Source: Pleurodeles waltl (taxonomy: Eukaryota > Chordata > Amphibia > Caudata > Salamandridae). From it: a stretch of 64,000 bases of DNA. Below, one piece after another: positions 20,600 to 33,610 of this stretch. Location of the stretch: positions 218,313,442-218,377,441 of the forward strand of contig NC_090450.1 of the NCBI RefSeq assembly GCF_031143425.1, written 5' to 3'. Under the pieces are notes generated by a model. It saw only the letters and a program-made list of their open reading frames with translations. It searched no databases and had not been told where the DNA came from. Position 1 is the first letter of the stretch. Every line of letters starts with the position of its first letter. A program made the translations under genes and the position numbers.

Positions 20600-23423
20600 T
20601 CATGGAAGCTGCCCAGGGTCCTGGAACTCACCACTAGCCTTGGATGACTGACCACTGGGGATGGTAGCCATGTCTGCGGTGGTGCCACTGTCTGAGGACG
20701 TCGTGGGTCCTCTGGTGGTGCTTGCAGCAGTGTCAGTCGTGGCGGTGCTTGCAGCGGTGTCAGTCATGGCGGTGCTTGCAGCGGTGTCAGTCACGGCGGT
20801 GCTTGTGGCGGGGTCTGTGGCGGCGGTGCTGGCTGCGGGGTCTGTGGCGGCGGTGCTGGCTGCGGAGTCCGGGGCGGCGGTACTGGCTACGGGGTATGTG
20901 GCGGCGGTGCTTGTGGCAGGGTCTGTGGCGGTGCAGGTAGCGGTGTTCTCCACCGTACAGGTTGGCGTGGACGTGGACAGAAGGTGTGACACTGGTCCTC
21001 AGTCGGTGCCATCATTCCCTCTCCTGACCTGCCCTTCAGTTTTTGGCTCTTCCCCACCTTTGATGGTGGTGCAGCAGTCTTACCACTATCCCCTTTCGTT
21101 TTTCCTGACCCCTTGGTGCCAGGTGTTTTCGGCTTCTCCCTCCGGGATGTGGGCACCTTTTTCACCTTGGCAGGTGGCGGAATGTCCTTACCCTTGCTCC
21201 ATGGCAGACTGGCAGTCCTGATGGTTGGCGCACTCCATCACCCTGCAGTTGCTGGCACCACTGTGCCTGGGGATGTGGTGGCTGAGGTGCTGGGCTGGGA
21301 CCTGGAAAGCCTGGCCCTGGAAGGACGGTGTGGAGGTGTAGGGAAGAGGTCAATGTTAGCCAGGAAAAGGTTTTTAGACACACTGGGACGGGTAGATGGA
21401 GGGGGTTTGGGAGTGGAGGAAGAGGTAGTGGTTGTAGGAGGTTTACGTCTGCTGAATTTGGGTGAAGGTGCATGGGCTGGAGGCTGTTGTTAGGTGGATG
21501 GCTGTTGGGTGGGTGTGTGCCTGCATTTGTGTACTTTGGGAGGAGGGCTCACTGACACACTGGGAGAGGACACTGGGGATGTGTGAATGGTAGTGAGGGT
21601 GGTGAGTGCACGTGAGTGGTGGGTGGTGATGGGCGTGCTGGTGATGGAGGTAGTGGCTGAGGATGTAGTGCATGCAGGTATGAGTGGAGACTAGATTGGG
21701 AGGGAGGAGGGAGACGTGGTGGAGGGGGACACAGTGGGGGAAGTGGATGTTGGTATGTGTGCATGGGTATGATGCTTGTGTGAGTGCCTGTGGGATGTGT
21801 GGTGCTTATGTTTGCCTGAGCCACTCTTCTGTGTTGATGTGTGTACATGCTGGTCTGATGGTGTGCTTGGGATAGGCTGAGGTACAGGGGACTGGGTCTG
21901 GATGGAGGATGTTGGAGGGGGGAGGCTGGACAATGGCTGCCATCAGTGCTGAGGCCAGAGCCTGAAATGCTCTCTTTTGGACTGCCTGGCCAGAATGAAT
22001 GCCCTCCAGGTATGCATTTGTTTGTTGCAAATGCCTCTCAACACCCTGGATGGCATTCAGAATGGTAGACTGCCCAACAGTGAGAGATCTCAGGAGGTCA
22101 ATAGCCTCCTCGCTGAGGGCAGCAGGGCTGACTGGGGCAGGGCCTGATGTGCCTGGGGCAAAGGAGATGCCCACCCTCCTGGGTGAGTGGGCACGGGGCA
22201 CACGCTGAGGGGCTGCTGGGAGGGCAGTGCTGGTAGGGGGGGTGGCGGCTGTACTTGTTGATGCGGGGGGCACAGAGGGGCCCGCCTCCGCAAGGGAGCT
22301 CCCATCAGAGGAGGAGTCGCTGTCGCTGGTCTCTACTCCTGTCCCCGCCGTGGAGCTCCCCTCGCCCTCCGTCCCACTGGTGGCTTCAGACTCCGTTGTT
22401 TGGGCCAAGTGGGATGCAGCTCCCTCCTGCTCCGGTGCCAATGCTCTTCCGCCTGATGATACTATTGCACACAAGAACAGGAAGACCACAAAAAGGGGGG
22501 GGAAGCCAGGAGAAAGATGTGTTTAGAGCATGCAACACCACTACCGTTGGCGGACACAACAGACACAGCAGCCCTCTGCACTACGCCATGCACTTATACT
22601 TCCTAGATTACATGCCCATGGGGTACAAGGCCTAAGCCCGATTGCTGCACACCTGGAAGTCACAGGAGCCTGACTAGGTGTAGATTGCACTAACCACTAG
22701 TGGGGTTGGGGTGCCACAGAGCCTGCCTCACAAGGGACCTTGCCTACCAAGATCGCCCTGGCCTAGGGAAACCCACTGCCCACCTCCCCCACCAGACACC
22801 TCGTAATGCACGCAGAGTCAGCTGAATGAGAGTGTACTCACCCGCTTGTGGCTGCTGTGATGCCCTCAAGTGCCCATCCAACTCCAGATACGCCACTGCC
22901 AGGATCCGGTACATCAGGGGGGTCATGGTGTGACGGGCACCCCTCCCATGAGCGGAGGACATCCCCAGCTGGGCCTCCAGCGTCTTCTTGCTCCAGCAGC
23001 TCAGGTCCTCCCATCTTTTACGGCAGTGGGTGCTCTGTCTGTGGTGGACCCCCAGGGTCCGGACGTCCTTGGCGATGGCACGCCAAATAGCCTTTTTCTG
23101 GTGGGCGCTGACCTAGAGGAATAGTACAAGGGGAAAGGAAATTCTTTACCCATCCGGACCGTCATACTCATTGGCCCCCGTTCCCACCCTTGCCCTGACG
23201 CACATGCACTCACTGTCCGCACATGCAGGCCTCAGCCTCCCCCATGTATCTTCCATCCACACCACTCAAAACTGGCATTGCCCATGCAGCATGCTCACAT
23301 TGTACTCACCTGTTTGTCTGGAGGACCGTGCAGTTGTGTGCACTGGGGGAGGACCCCATCCACCAGTTTCTCCAACTCCTCCGAAGTGAAGGCAGGGGCC
23401 CTTTCCCCAGTCACTGTAGCCAT
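20600..23423 (-). pseudogene. SANT-B, copy B
   Basis: Exon 1 is 23310-23423 (114 nt), exon 2 is 22842-23112 (271 nt) and exon 3 begins at 22461. Exon 1 reads MATVTGERAPAFTSEELEK. Exon 3 includes SSGGRALAP, SFAPGTSGPAPVSPAALSEE, AIDLLRSLTVGQST and QKRAFQALASALMAAIV. A frameshift near 21900 and later breaks follow. The tail at 20600-21170 is Lys/Pro-rich (KVPTSRREKPKTPG) and then Thr/Ala-rich, coded by 27-bp repeats of type AASTATTDT. Splice sites match A in position and phase. Confidence 0.78.
20715..20940 (-). repeat. Coding minisatellite, 27-bp unit, in the SANT-B tail
   Basis: About eight units encode nine-residue repeats AASTA.TD. on the minus strand. The corresponding tail regions of A and C carry unrelated repeat units (KEAPP type and QPS.G...EPPTTTT type), so this array arose within the lineage of B. 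Confidence 0.75.
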
Positions 23424-25277
23424 CGTCGCTTCCAGACACAGGTCACAGCAGCACTTGTAGTGTAGGTCCTCTCCTGTTGAAGGTCAGGTATCAAGTGAGT
23501 GAACAGACAGAAAATGGCGGTCACGTCCACAGCGGTGCGTACCATCACCGTCGGCGTACATCGTCATTGGCTCCTCGGACCCATAGGGTCCAATGTTAAC
23601 CAATGCTGGATTCCGCTGCGGTCTTCGACCGCCCACCGCGAAGGTCTACAATGCCAGCGCAGTTACCTCATATCCTCTTCTCCGACCGTACAGGTCAGGC
23701 AGCCGCCATTTCAGGTGGCCACATGGCATTATTATTAACTGCGTCACACCAATGTAGGCCTTGAGTACACACAGTTACAGGCAAATTACGGATTAATAAA
23801 TGTGCGCATATGACATTTTGTGATACCTCAGTGTTGGCTGACTCTCTGCTCGCTGTTTTCCTCCATAGGGCACGTCTGCTGGGGCAGGTGGTGAGATGTC
23901 GGCATCCTCCGGTGTACAGACCGCTGGTGGACCTGTCGACAATGGAAGAGAGACACCTACAGACTTGATCATGTAACAATCCATGAACTGTGTGCCCAGT
24001 TGGAGCCAGACCTGATGTCAGCTATCCGCCATCCCACAGGAATACCCCCTCTAGTGCAGGTCCTGTCAGTACTCCATTTCCTGGCAAGTGGTTCCTTTCA
24101 AACAACAGTGGCCATTGCATCAGGAATGTCAAAGCCAATGTTCTCTAACGTGTTGTCCAGAGTGTTGTCTGCCCTGCTGAAACACATGCGCAGCTACATC
24201 GTGTTCGCTCAGGTGGAGGATTTGCCCACAGTGAAAGGTGGCTTCTACGCCCTGGGACATATCCCCAACATCATTGGTGCCACTGATGGGACACATGTGG
24301 CATTGGTACCCCCCGCAGGAGTGAACAGGTGTACAGAAATCGGAAGAGCTACCATTCGATGAATGTGCAGATGGTGTGTTTGGCTGACCAGTACATCTCC
24401 CATGTGAGTGCCAAATTTCCTGGCTCAGTGCATGACGCTTACATTCGGAGGAATAGCAGCATCCCTTATGTGAAGGGGCAACTCCAGAGGCACCATGTGT
24501 GCCTAATAAGTGAGGACAAGGGCCCTATACAGTGTGAATAGGTGTCTGGGTATGGGGTTGTCCCTACGGGTTAGTGTGTGTCTAACAGTTGTCCCTCCAT
24601 ATTTGCAGGTGACTCTGGTTACTCCAACCTGTCATGGCTACTGACCCCAGTGCAAAATCCCTGGACAAGGGCAGAGGAACGCTACAATGAGGCACATGGG
24701 CGAACTAGGAGGGTGATTGAATGAACCTTCGTCCTCCTGAAGGCCAGATTCCGGTGCCTCCATTTGACAGGTGGTTCTCTCTACTACTCACCAAAGAAGG
24801 TGGGCCAGATCATCGTGGCCTGCTGTATTCTGCACAACCTGGCATTGCGACACCAGGTGCCTTTTCTGCAGGGGGATGGGCCAGATGGTGGTCTTGTGGC
24901 AGCTGTGGACCCTGTGGACAGTGAAGAAGAAGAGGCAGAAGAAGGGGATATTGACAACAGAAACAACATAATCATGCAATACTTCCAGTGAGACACAGGT
25001 AAGAAGATGTCACTGCCTCCCATATCTCATACTATTATGGGAGCTAGCATAAGTCTGTCATTTTCACTCAGTGTGTGGACCCTGACTTGTCACTTTGCCT
25101 TTTCATTTCACAGATGTTGGTCCCACTTTGTGCCCTCTGCTATATTTCCTCCAGGCCTACAGCTGTGTTACATCGGTATGTGCGCAGTTACATTTACATT
25201 GCTATCTTCCATGGTTATTGCAATTACACGTTTGTGAAAGCACAGACTGACTCCAGATTGTTTTGTGATTGAAGTGT

Positions 25278-25284
25278 GTTTATT
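25278..25284 (-). terminator. Polyadenylation signal of SANT-A, copy B
   Basis: The plus sequence GTGTTTATTTC gives AATAAACAC on the minus strand, about 190 bp beyond the SANT-A stop, as in copies A and C. SANT-A and the transposase converge here. Confidence 0.55.
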
Positions 25285-25988
25285 TCTGTGCAAATAAGTG
25301 GAGGGGGTTGTAAAATGGGCAGGGGGGATGGTGGATGAATGTCCATGGCAGAGTCCAGTCAATTTGTTTCACCGGTGCATTGTCCAAAGGGGCATAGGAA
25401 GTGGAGCAATGACAGTTGAAGGAGGGGTAGCGTGACAAAGTGGGACAGAAGGGTGACATTCAGGGGTTCTCATTTCCTGGCATGGGTCTTGGCAATGTTC
25501 TCTGTCTTGTGTTCCTGGATCTTAGGGACCGTTTGCGGGGTGGTTCTCCATCTGCAGAGGGTGGGGTGCTGGTGTCGTGTTCCTATGGCGGTGCCTCCTG
25601 TCCACTAGCGCCGGCAGAGGTGGAGGGCTGTTCATCATCCAGGCTAGTGTCAGGGGCCCCTTGTTGTGCCACAATGTCCCTCCTGGTGTTGACAAGGTCT
25701 TGCAGCACCCCTGCAATGGTGACCAGGGTGTTTTTTATGGACTTCCGGGTCCTCCCTGATCCCCAGATAGTGTTCCTCCGGCAGCCTCTGAGTCTCCTCA
25801 AACTTGGCCAGTACCGTTGCCATCGTCTCCTGGGAATGATGGTAGGCTCCCATGATGTTGGAGAGGGCCTCGTGGAGAGTGGGTTCCCTGGGCCTGTCCT
25901 CCCCCTCTCGCACAGCAGTCCTCCCAGCTTCCCTGTTTTCCTGAGCCTCTGTCCCCTGAACCGTGTGCCCACTGCCACTGCCCCCAGG

Positions 25989-26327
25989 AGCCCTTTAAAC
26001 ATTGTAACTGACAAGAGCAGGATCATTCTGATTGGGCGGGAGGCCCTTTATCTTCGAGGAAGCGCTCCCGCTGCCGCGGGATGCGCTGTGTGTTTGAGAG
26101 GGGCAGGAGCCCTTTAAACATTGTAACTGACAAGAGCAGGATCATTGGGCGGGAGGCCCTTTATCTTCGAGGAAGCGCTCCCGCTGCCGCGGGACGCGCT
26201 GTGTGTTTGAGAGGGGCAGGAGCCCTTTAAACATTGTAACTGACAAGAGCAGGATCATTCTGATTGGGCGGGAGGCCCTTTATCTTCGAGGAAGCGCTCC
26301 CGCTGCGCGGGCGGTGCCCGGGCAAAG
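25989..26327 (+). promoter_or_regulatory. Three tandem 5' monomers of the LINE
   Basis: Units start at 25989, 26108 and 26221 with AGCCCTTTAAACATTGTAAC. Periods are 119 and 113 bp, the second unit lacking CTGATT. Each carries GGGCGGGAGG, a GC-box-like motif, and units 1 and 3 also have ATTGG, an inverted CCAAT, directly before it. This is like the promoter monomers of mammalian L1 5' UTRs. GC-rich hairpins follow up to about 26470. Confidence 0.75.
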
Positions 26328-26768
26328 CCCGGGCCAAGGGCGGGCCCGTCCTTCGCCCGTCATCGCCAGGAAGAGGCTGGGCTGGGCCCCCCTCTTTAAT
26401 CTTCGGTCTCGGTCTCCCAGGGATTAGTGCCTTTTACCCTGAGGCCAAAGGCCCTAGGGTAAAGGTCTGAAAGAAGATCCACCTTACTCTTGGCAGTTAA
26501 GCAACTCTCCCACCACGCTCAGTGAGATAGGGTGTGCAAGGCCCAGGGTTAATTTAAGAGTTTTGATCAAGTGAGGTCGCATCACTATTTATGAAAATAC
26601 TTCATTGAGTAAGCTGGGAATTGTGTACTCAGAGTTTCTTGTGATTATTTGCTGAATCAGGGTAGTGCAGCGTAGCGGTTTTAAGGACAGTTCAACCTAT
26701 TTGACATCCCCTTTCATTTTATCATTTATACAGGAAATCTAAGACTATATAAAATATAAATATAAAAT

Positions 26769-29700
26769 ATGGGTAAAAGGGAGCACTCAAAGTTAAACAA
26801 CCCAACAAACTTAAAAGACAGTACATCTATATTAAAATATATCTCAGGGGCGATGGGCATGATAGATAAACAAATTGCCACTGTTGAAGGGAAACTGTTG
26901 TTGCCTAAAGATCAATCCCACGGATTACCAGAAACTGTAGAATTACACAATAATCCCCCACCCAGTGAATACGGGGACGCGTATGCAGAAGCAAGGTACA
27001 CAAATGGGTGTATCAAAGACAGCTCAAATCTAATCTACTCCCTGGACGAAATTTCCCCTGTTGCTAAAAGACCAAGGAAACCGGATGTGGGCTTGGCAGA
27101 TAAGAGCACAAAGAAACGGCCAGTGATAGATAAAATAACCACCTCAGCCAAAAATTATCCTAAGAAACCTCCCCGGAAGAAACCTTCAATTATTGTAGGA
27201 GATACGACTAGATCACTCCTCATAAATCTTCACGAACTAGTAAACACCCTGAAATCATCCATTGGAGCCATTCTTGACTCCATGCTGGAGCGCTTAAAGG
27301 GGGTGGAGAGTAATCTTGAGGCAGGTCTAGGAATAATGAAGTCTATACAACGGGAAGAACTACATCAGGTAACAAAGGATCTTAATATACCATCGTCAAC
27401 TCCTGATTACGAGAATAACAGTCAACTTCCCCTGCAAAATAGGATAAATGGCACACACTTGCATGCAAATTTCCTGAGAAAGACGCAATCGCAACCACAT
27501 CGCGCGTGCCGAACATGCCACAGAGATTATTTTACAATCTCAGAATTGCCCCAAAGCGCTGTTTGAAGTAGTTAAGGAACTTTCTGGTGACTCCCGTTTA
27601 TCTAAGCCCCCTGATCTTGACCCTAAAAAATGCAACGATCTGGCAAATTTCTTTGCAGATAAAATTGACAAAATTTATTCTGAATTCCACAACGACTCTA
27701 ACAATCCCAGCACTAGCATTAAACCTCAATCCAACCACCTTTTTCTTTCTTCTATCACTCAAGAAATTACTCAAGTTAATAATATTAATTTACTTAATGA
27801 TTGGCTCCCCATGGATACTGCCTCCTTTTCTAAGATTCTTACAAGCATCAAGTCTGGCTCCCCGCATGATCCTATCCCCATTACGGTTCTTCAAAAGCTA
27901 GACCCTTCCTTACTTACTTCCATTATGCAGTTTCTTAACATGTCACTTATGGAAACTTATGTTCCTGCTTTGTGGAAGCACGCAATGGTCCTTCCTTTAT
28001 TAAAGAAAAATAACTCTGATCTGGAAATTTTCTCCAATTTTCGCCCAATTTCTCTCCTTCCTCTTTTTTCCAAAATTCTGGAAAAACATGTTAATTTTCA
28101 ATTGACCCAGTTTGTAGAAACCAGTAATATCCTCCATCCTTCTCAATCTGGTTTTCGTGCCGGCTATTCAACGGAGGCAACTTTACTGGGTGTGACTGAA
28201 AATATCCGTCAACAAATTGATAAAGGAGAAACAGTAGCTCTCATCCTATTGGATTTAAGCGCAGCTTTTGATACTGTATCTCACTCTTCTCTTTTAAAAA
28301 CTCTTAATGTCAAGGGTATTGGCGGCAAAGCCCTCTTGTGGCTGTCCAGCTTTTTATCCAATAGGACTTTTCAGGTTTTTTCTCACACAGCTTCCTCTCT
28401 GATTCATGCATCTCCTTACGGAGTCCCTCAGGGCTCCATTCTTAGTCCACTACTTTTTAATATATATGTCACTCCTTTGGCAAGCATAGCAGAACAAGCT
28501 GGTCTAACTATCTATTCTTATGCTGATGATAGGATTATCTAAGATAGCCAATTGGATGCATTTTAATAAACTCAAACTTAATGGAGGTAAGACAGAACTC
28601 CTCATTTTTGGAAACTAAAAATCACTCTGGGGCCCCCAACATTGGCCCTCTGAGATGGGTGCCCCCCCAATCCCTTCTCTTTCTGCATGTAACCTGGGCA
28701 TCATTATTGATGACCAGTTGACTATGAAACAGCAGGTGACCAAAGTAGCTTCTACCTGCTTTGCTATCCTGAAGTGGCTTCGTAAACTTCTCTGGATGCT
28801 TCCTGTGGCTGCTCAAAGAACCGTGGTCCAAGCGCTGGTTATTTCTAGACTGGACTACGGTAACGTGCTCTATTTGGGTGCGAATAAAGAAGTATTACAC
28901 AAACTTCAAGTTGTTCAGAATTCTGCGGCCAGGCTTCTTTGTCAACTTCCCAGAATTGCTCCCACTTCTGGTGCACTTCGTGAACTACATTGGCTGAAAA
29001 TTGAGAATCGCATCAAATTCAAAGCTCTATGCTATTTGCATAGAATTACTATGGGCCTAGCTCCCAACTATCTTAAAACTTTGGTCCAACTCTATCGGCC
29101 CTCTCGTTCTCTTCGATCCTCTAATCAACATAAATTCCAGGTGCCCAGATTCAGACGTACCAAAATGGGGGGACGTTCTTTTGCCTTCTTAGCTCCCTCT
29201 CTTTGGAACTCTCTTCCTCTTCATTTACGGCATGAAAGGGTGTTCATTAGATTCCGTAAGGAGCTTAAGACATGGCTTTTTAACCAGTAATCGCCCAAGT
29301 TGATCTCCTGACTCTGCCTTTTGTCTTGCATTGTCCTGGCGCCGGGAAACCTCCGGGTAGCTGTGCGCTATACAAATCCAATAAATAAATAAATAAATAA
29401 ATAGTACCCAATTCGAACCAAACTTTCCGCCCTTCACCCCCCCTGACTATAGTACATAACATGCCTTCAGAACAAACAGTTCCAAATCCCAGACTATTTA
29501 AGACAGTAGACAACAGCCCGTCTAGGATAGCGACTACCCAGCCCCCATCCCTGAATTCCGTACTCCTGCCAAGTGACCGATTACATCTCCCTCCGGAGGC
29601 TACACCTTACATAGTGGTATTGGCTAATGTTCCGCCCATAGACGATCAACAACGAGAATCATGGACGGCCCTGAGAAATAAGGCCCTTAACTGGATAGGA

Positions 29701-30039
29701 GCTCGTCTGGGTTCGGAAATGATGGGGGCCCTTTTTAATGATATAAAAATGGTCAGAAGAATTAAGTGGATAGGATGCAGTAAGAAAGCACTAGAAGGAG
29801 ACTGTGTGGTCCTTTCATTTAGTTCACCAAACCTAGTGGACAGAATCAATCATGATTTAGGAGCCAGACAAGTTACTCCTCAAGGAATCTCGCTACTACC
29901 ACTAGGTTTCTTTTATCAAAGACCGGTGGGGTATAACCCTAGAAACCGACAACCAGTAAGAGCATCCTTAACCAGACCAGACCCTTTCACACGGCGTAAT
30001 AGATTCCACCCTCTTACACCCTTAGAGGATATAGATTGA
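26769..30039 (+). pseudogene. LINE ORF1, interrupted by a CR1/L2 LINE
   Basis: The N-terminal part (26769 to about 27480) begins MGKREHSKLNNPTNLKD. It contains a basic KRPRKPD and KKPPRKKPS region and then LLINLHELVNTLKSSIGAIL, a likely coiled-coil. After the inserted LINE the frame resumes near 29461 with TPYIVVLANVPPIDDQQ, RIKWIGCSKKALEGDCVVLS and a basic end before TGA at about 30039. The second part could be an RNA-binding domain of ORF1p type, but I do not recognise a defined motif. Confidence 0.6.
27500..29404 (+). mobile_element. 5'-truncated CR1/L2-type LINE nested in ORF1
   Basis: The start is approximate. It encodes NFFADKIDKIYSEF, FRPISLLPLFSKILEK, SQSGFRAGYSTEATLL, LDLSAAFDT, GVPQGSILSPLLFNIY and YADD, the reverse-transcriptase blocks of the Jockey/CR1/L2 group. 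The C-terminal part reads SRLDYGNVLY, LQVVQNSAARLL and LWNSLPLHLR. A deletion follows YADD, and there are frameshifts near 27587-27811 and 28540-28655. The 3' end GCGCTATACAAATCC with an AAAT repeat is typical of this group. No clear target duplication was found. Confidence 0.8.
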
Positions 30040-30150
30040 CTCAACGCGAATCAGATAGTTCGCTCTGATGATCGAGTCCAGGTAGCACATACATCAGGGC
30101 CGGACTTAATCAAGGAAGACTCATCCCACATATCGGATCCCAGAAGAATC

Positions 30151-33100
30151 ATGACACAATCTTACTTAAATCAGAGCACTGCTCCCAGAAATATAATTCT
30201 CCCAACCGACGGTGATATATCCCTCTGTTCACCAAAGGACCGCTACTGTATCCCTAAACAGACAGCGGAAATAGCCCTATTGTTTTGGAACATTGCAGGT
30301 CTAACTAATAAGATAGGTAATGGGACCTGGGCGAATTTTACAGAAGATTATTCATGTATTTGTTTCCAAGAGACGTGGCTTTTAAGCCCTGTCCACATTA
30401 ACGGCTATAAAACATTTCACACACCAGCCGCTCAGTCCAGGTATGGCAGACCAAAAGGGGGACTGAGCACTTATATTTCTAACAAGTTACGTTTACAGAA
30501 CCTAGAGATGCAATTCACGAGCCCGTACTGTCAAATGATAGAGAGTAACCTGGATCATAAGACTCATCTAGTCATTATTAATTTTTACAATAATGTAGCA
30601 CCAGGAGATTTTCCTAACATCCTAACGGAGATGGGTAACGACCTAAATAAAATATGCGCAAAAAATAAACACGAGATTTTCATGTTATGGGGTGGTGATT
30701 TTAATGTCCATCCTTGTAAAGAAATTTCAGATAAGGTATGTGGCTGGGATCCTGAAGATGTTGGCTTAAGACTTCACTTTTCACATAACACTAAAGGAGA
30801 CGCAATTAATTTACTGGCCCAAACCCCTAACCTGTCCTTGGTAAATAAATTATATGCGGACGAAACACAGTTTAAACCAACTTACAATGGAAGGGGTGCG
30901 AGCACTGTGATTGATTATGTCTTAATGTCAACCCACTTTGCACACTACCTCACGAATTATACTTTGCATGACATCGCAATCAGTGATCACTATCCCCAGA
31001 GCCTGAACCTCTCATTAACTTCTCTTATAGTAGCCAGGGATGACAGGGCTACGCTGGCAGCTGACATTGAACTAGTGCAGCGAAACGGTTACACTCTGAA
31101 ATGGTCTCAGATAGACCCTAAGCTTCTGTTGAAACAGTTAATATGTGATTGTAACCATGCCTTTGCAGACTGCCTAAGTGAGAACCTAGATCCAGGGCGA
31201 TGTTTAAGTGCTTTTACATTGATTAAGCAAGCCATAAAAGAAGCTCTTTCTATGAGAGGCGGCAAGACGGGGAAAAAAAGGCCTATTGGATGGTTTGACC
31301 ATAACTGTACACAAGCACTTAAGAAATTGAAAAAGGCCTTAAGTGCCCCAAAAAGATCTCCAATTGCTATACGTAAGTGTAGACAGGAATACAAGACAGC
31401 ATTGAAGGAAAGGAAACTGACCTTGAAAAGATCTTTGTGGGAAACCTTACATACAGCAAGCTGCATGAAAGATAATATCCTCTTCTGGAAAACAATAAAT
31501 TCCCCCGCGTTAGGGGACAGAGACTCCCCCAGGATGGAAATTGCGATTTCAGAAGAGGATTGGATTGCACACTTCTCTAAAATCTATTCGCTGGCTAGCG
31601 ATATGAAGTCTTTAGTTCCTGTACACGACCAAGGCCTCCAGGAAGGTCCACGCCCGGCCATAACCCCTCAATTTAGCCTTGAGGAGGTAGAGGAAGCCAT
31701 AACTCTAAGTAAACCAGGGAAAGCGCCAGGCCCCGACGACGTTCCGATTGACTTATACAAGGCCAATATTCAGCTATGGGGGCCTGTACTGATGCAGACA
31801 CTGAGGGCCATCTGTATACGTGGCCCCTTACCATCTTGGCGAGACTCCAATATTATTCCAATATACAAAAAAGGTGATCGCCTTAACCCAGCCTGTTATA
31901 GGCCTATCTCATTGCTGGATACAACAGCTAAATTAGGAGGGAGAATTATCCTGAACAGACTGCAAATATGGGCGGAAGAAAAGAGTGTTTTATCTTCTGC
32001 CCAGTATGGATTCTGGAAAGGAATTGGGACAGTGGAGCAAAGCCTTAACTTAAGTATCATTATTGGAAAGTATACAAAGATTAGAGCAGGCAATTTGCAT
32101 CTGGCTTTCATTGATCTATCCTCAGCATTCGACTGTGTACTACACGACAAGCTATGGGATATTTTAAGCAGCATGGGGGTAGAGTCAGCTATAATTCAAC
32201 TCATACGAGAAATGTACCCAGGGTGCAGAGCAAGAGTGAGGTATGGGCTAAAAGGGGAATGCACCCGCCCTTTTGGTCTACATAGAGGAGTGCGCCAAGG
32301 TTGTGTCCTTGCCCCTTTCTTATTCTCAATGTACATAAATAATTTAGAAAATGAATTGGTTAGTAACTGCAAAGACCTACCCCAAATAGGTAAGCGTGCT
32401 GTCCCGGTACTACTTTATGCAGACGATGCAGTATTAATGGCCAGGACCCCATTAGCTCTTCAAAAACTTTTAACCACTTGCATTACATTTATGTCACAAT
32501 TAGGACTCACCGTTAATCGCACCAAAACGGTGTTATGAACTGTGGTAGGAAACGCGGTAAGATTTATAACACTACCACCGCGGATGGGAGGGTTGAAACT
32601 GCGGGAACCTTTTCCTACCTGGGCATAATGTTCGATAAACAGGGTTCTTGGGACAATTGCAGGAAAATGAAAAGAGCTCAGCTTATTAAAACAACGGCGG
32701 CCTTAAGGTTTTTTTCCAAATGGCACGGGGGGATTACCCCCCGAGCATGATAAAAATTTACAAAGCGAAGTGCATCCCGGCTGTTTTGTATGGGTCTGGA
32801 ATTTGGGGATACACCAACTGTAACCCGGTTCAGACAGCGGAAAATGACTTTTTAAGATATTTGCTGATGGTACCAAATGGTACATCATCATACATTATCC
32901 ACTCTGAACTGGGGGTCCCCTTTATTGCAGATCTGATAAAGATTCAACCAATATTGCTATGGCATAAAATTTGGACCTCGGAATATACTGGATTAAACAT
33001 GGCCATCTTGACCGACTGTATGGAGTCAACATACTCAGCAAGGGTGCCCTGGTTAAGATATATCATGACCTTTTTTGGAAACATGGGTAACAAAGACTAT

Positions 33101-33610
33101 TACACAAACCCGGTATCGCTGGAAAAAATTTCTAGGAAAGACCTGAGTGCTCGGGCATTGAAGTATCTAGAAGATTTACGTTGGGAGGTTGATTAAAAAA
33201 AGCCCACCGTCATCTATAACCAAATAATTCTGTCAGCGTAGGGCATGCAGCCCTATTTGGCGAATGTGGTAAACCCCCGCCACCGTTTCGTTCTCACTAG
33301 ATTAAGGCTAGACACATTCCATCGTTTAGTAACCTTTCCAACTATGAACGACTGGAGTACCACGCTAAAGGCATGCCCCTGTGACGCAAAGGCACTTCAA
33401 ACTAAAATTCACGTGGTTCTATTCTGTAAATTTTACGCTAAGCAGAGAAAGCGCTTAGTAGTCCCTCTTTTAAGGTTAATCAACTTGCCCCAGTGTCGTA
33501 TTGCGTTTGCCAGCCTCCAGGTGTTATCCTCTATAGAGATGTGTGGAATTCTGGCTAACTTTTTAGGCGCCGTATTAAATACAAGGAAGTCTATGGGGGT
33601 AGAGATGTAA
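30151..33610 (+). pseudogene. LINE ORF2: endonuclease and reverse transcriptase, frameshifted
   Basis: The first 795 codons (30151-32538) are open. The N-terminal APE endonuclease shows LLFWNIAGL, CFQETW, GGDFNVHP, VIDYVLMS and ISDHYPQS. The reverse transcriptase shows KKGDRLNPACYRPISLLD, FIDLSSAFDC, GVRQGCVLAPFLFSMYIN and LLYADDAVLM. Frameshifts near 32535 and 32720 and a stop at 33194 divide the C-terminus, which continues with TFSYLGIMFDKQGSWDN, CIPAVLYGSGIWGY and, at the end, a CPCD...H...C zinc-knuckle-like cluster. The catalytic residues are all present, so inactivation is recent. Confidence 0.85.

Larger units (their letters stand above)
19462..24991 (+). pseudogene. HARBI1-like transposase, copy B
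   Basis: Exon 1 is 19462-19544 (MDPELQILLMMVFLLFYQEL, then TGA in the Arg run). Exon 2 is about 23893-24509 and exon 3 is 24609-24991. Exon 2 holds ELCAQLEPDLMSAIRHPTG, HFLASGSFQTTVAIASGMS, GATDGTHVALVPP and GSVHDAYIRRNSS. Exon 3 holds GDSGYSNLSWLLTP, EERYNEAHGRTRR and SPKKVGQIIVACCILHNL, and ends QYFQ. Exon lengths of 83, 617 and 383 nt add to 1083, an exact 361 codons. The copy is dead: TGA in exon 1, a frameshift after VPP, TGA in the VIE.TF motif and altered splice sites. SANT-B lies antisense in intron 1, as in A. Confidence 0.83.
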
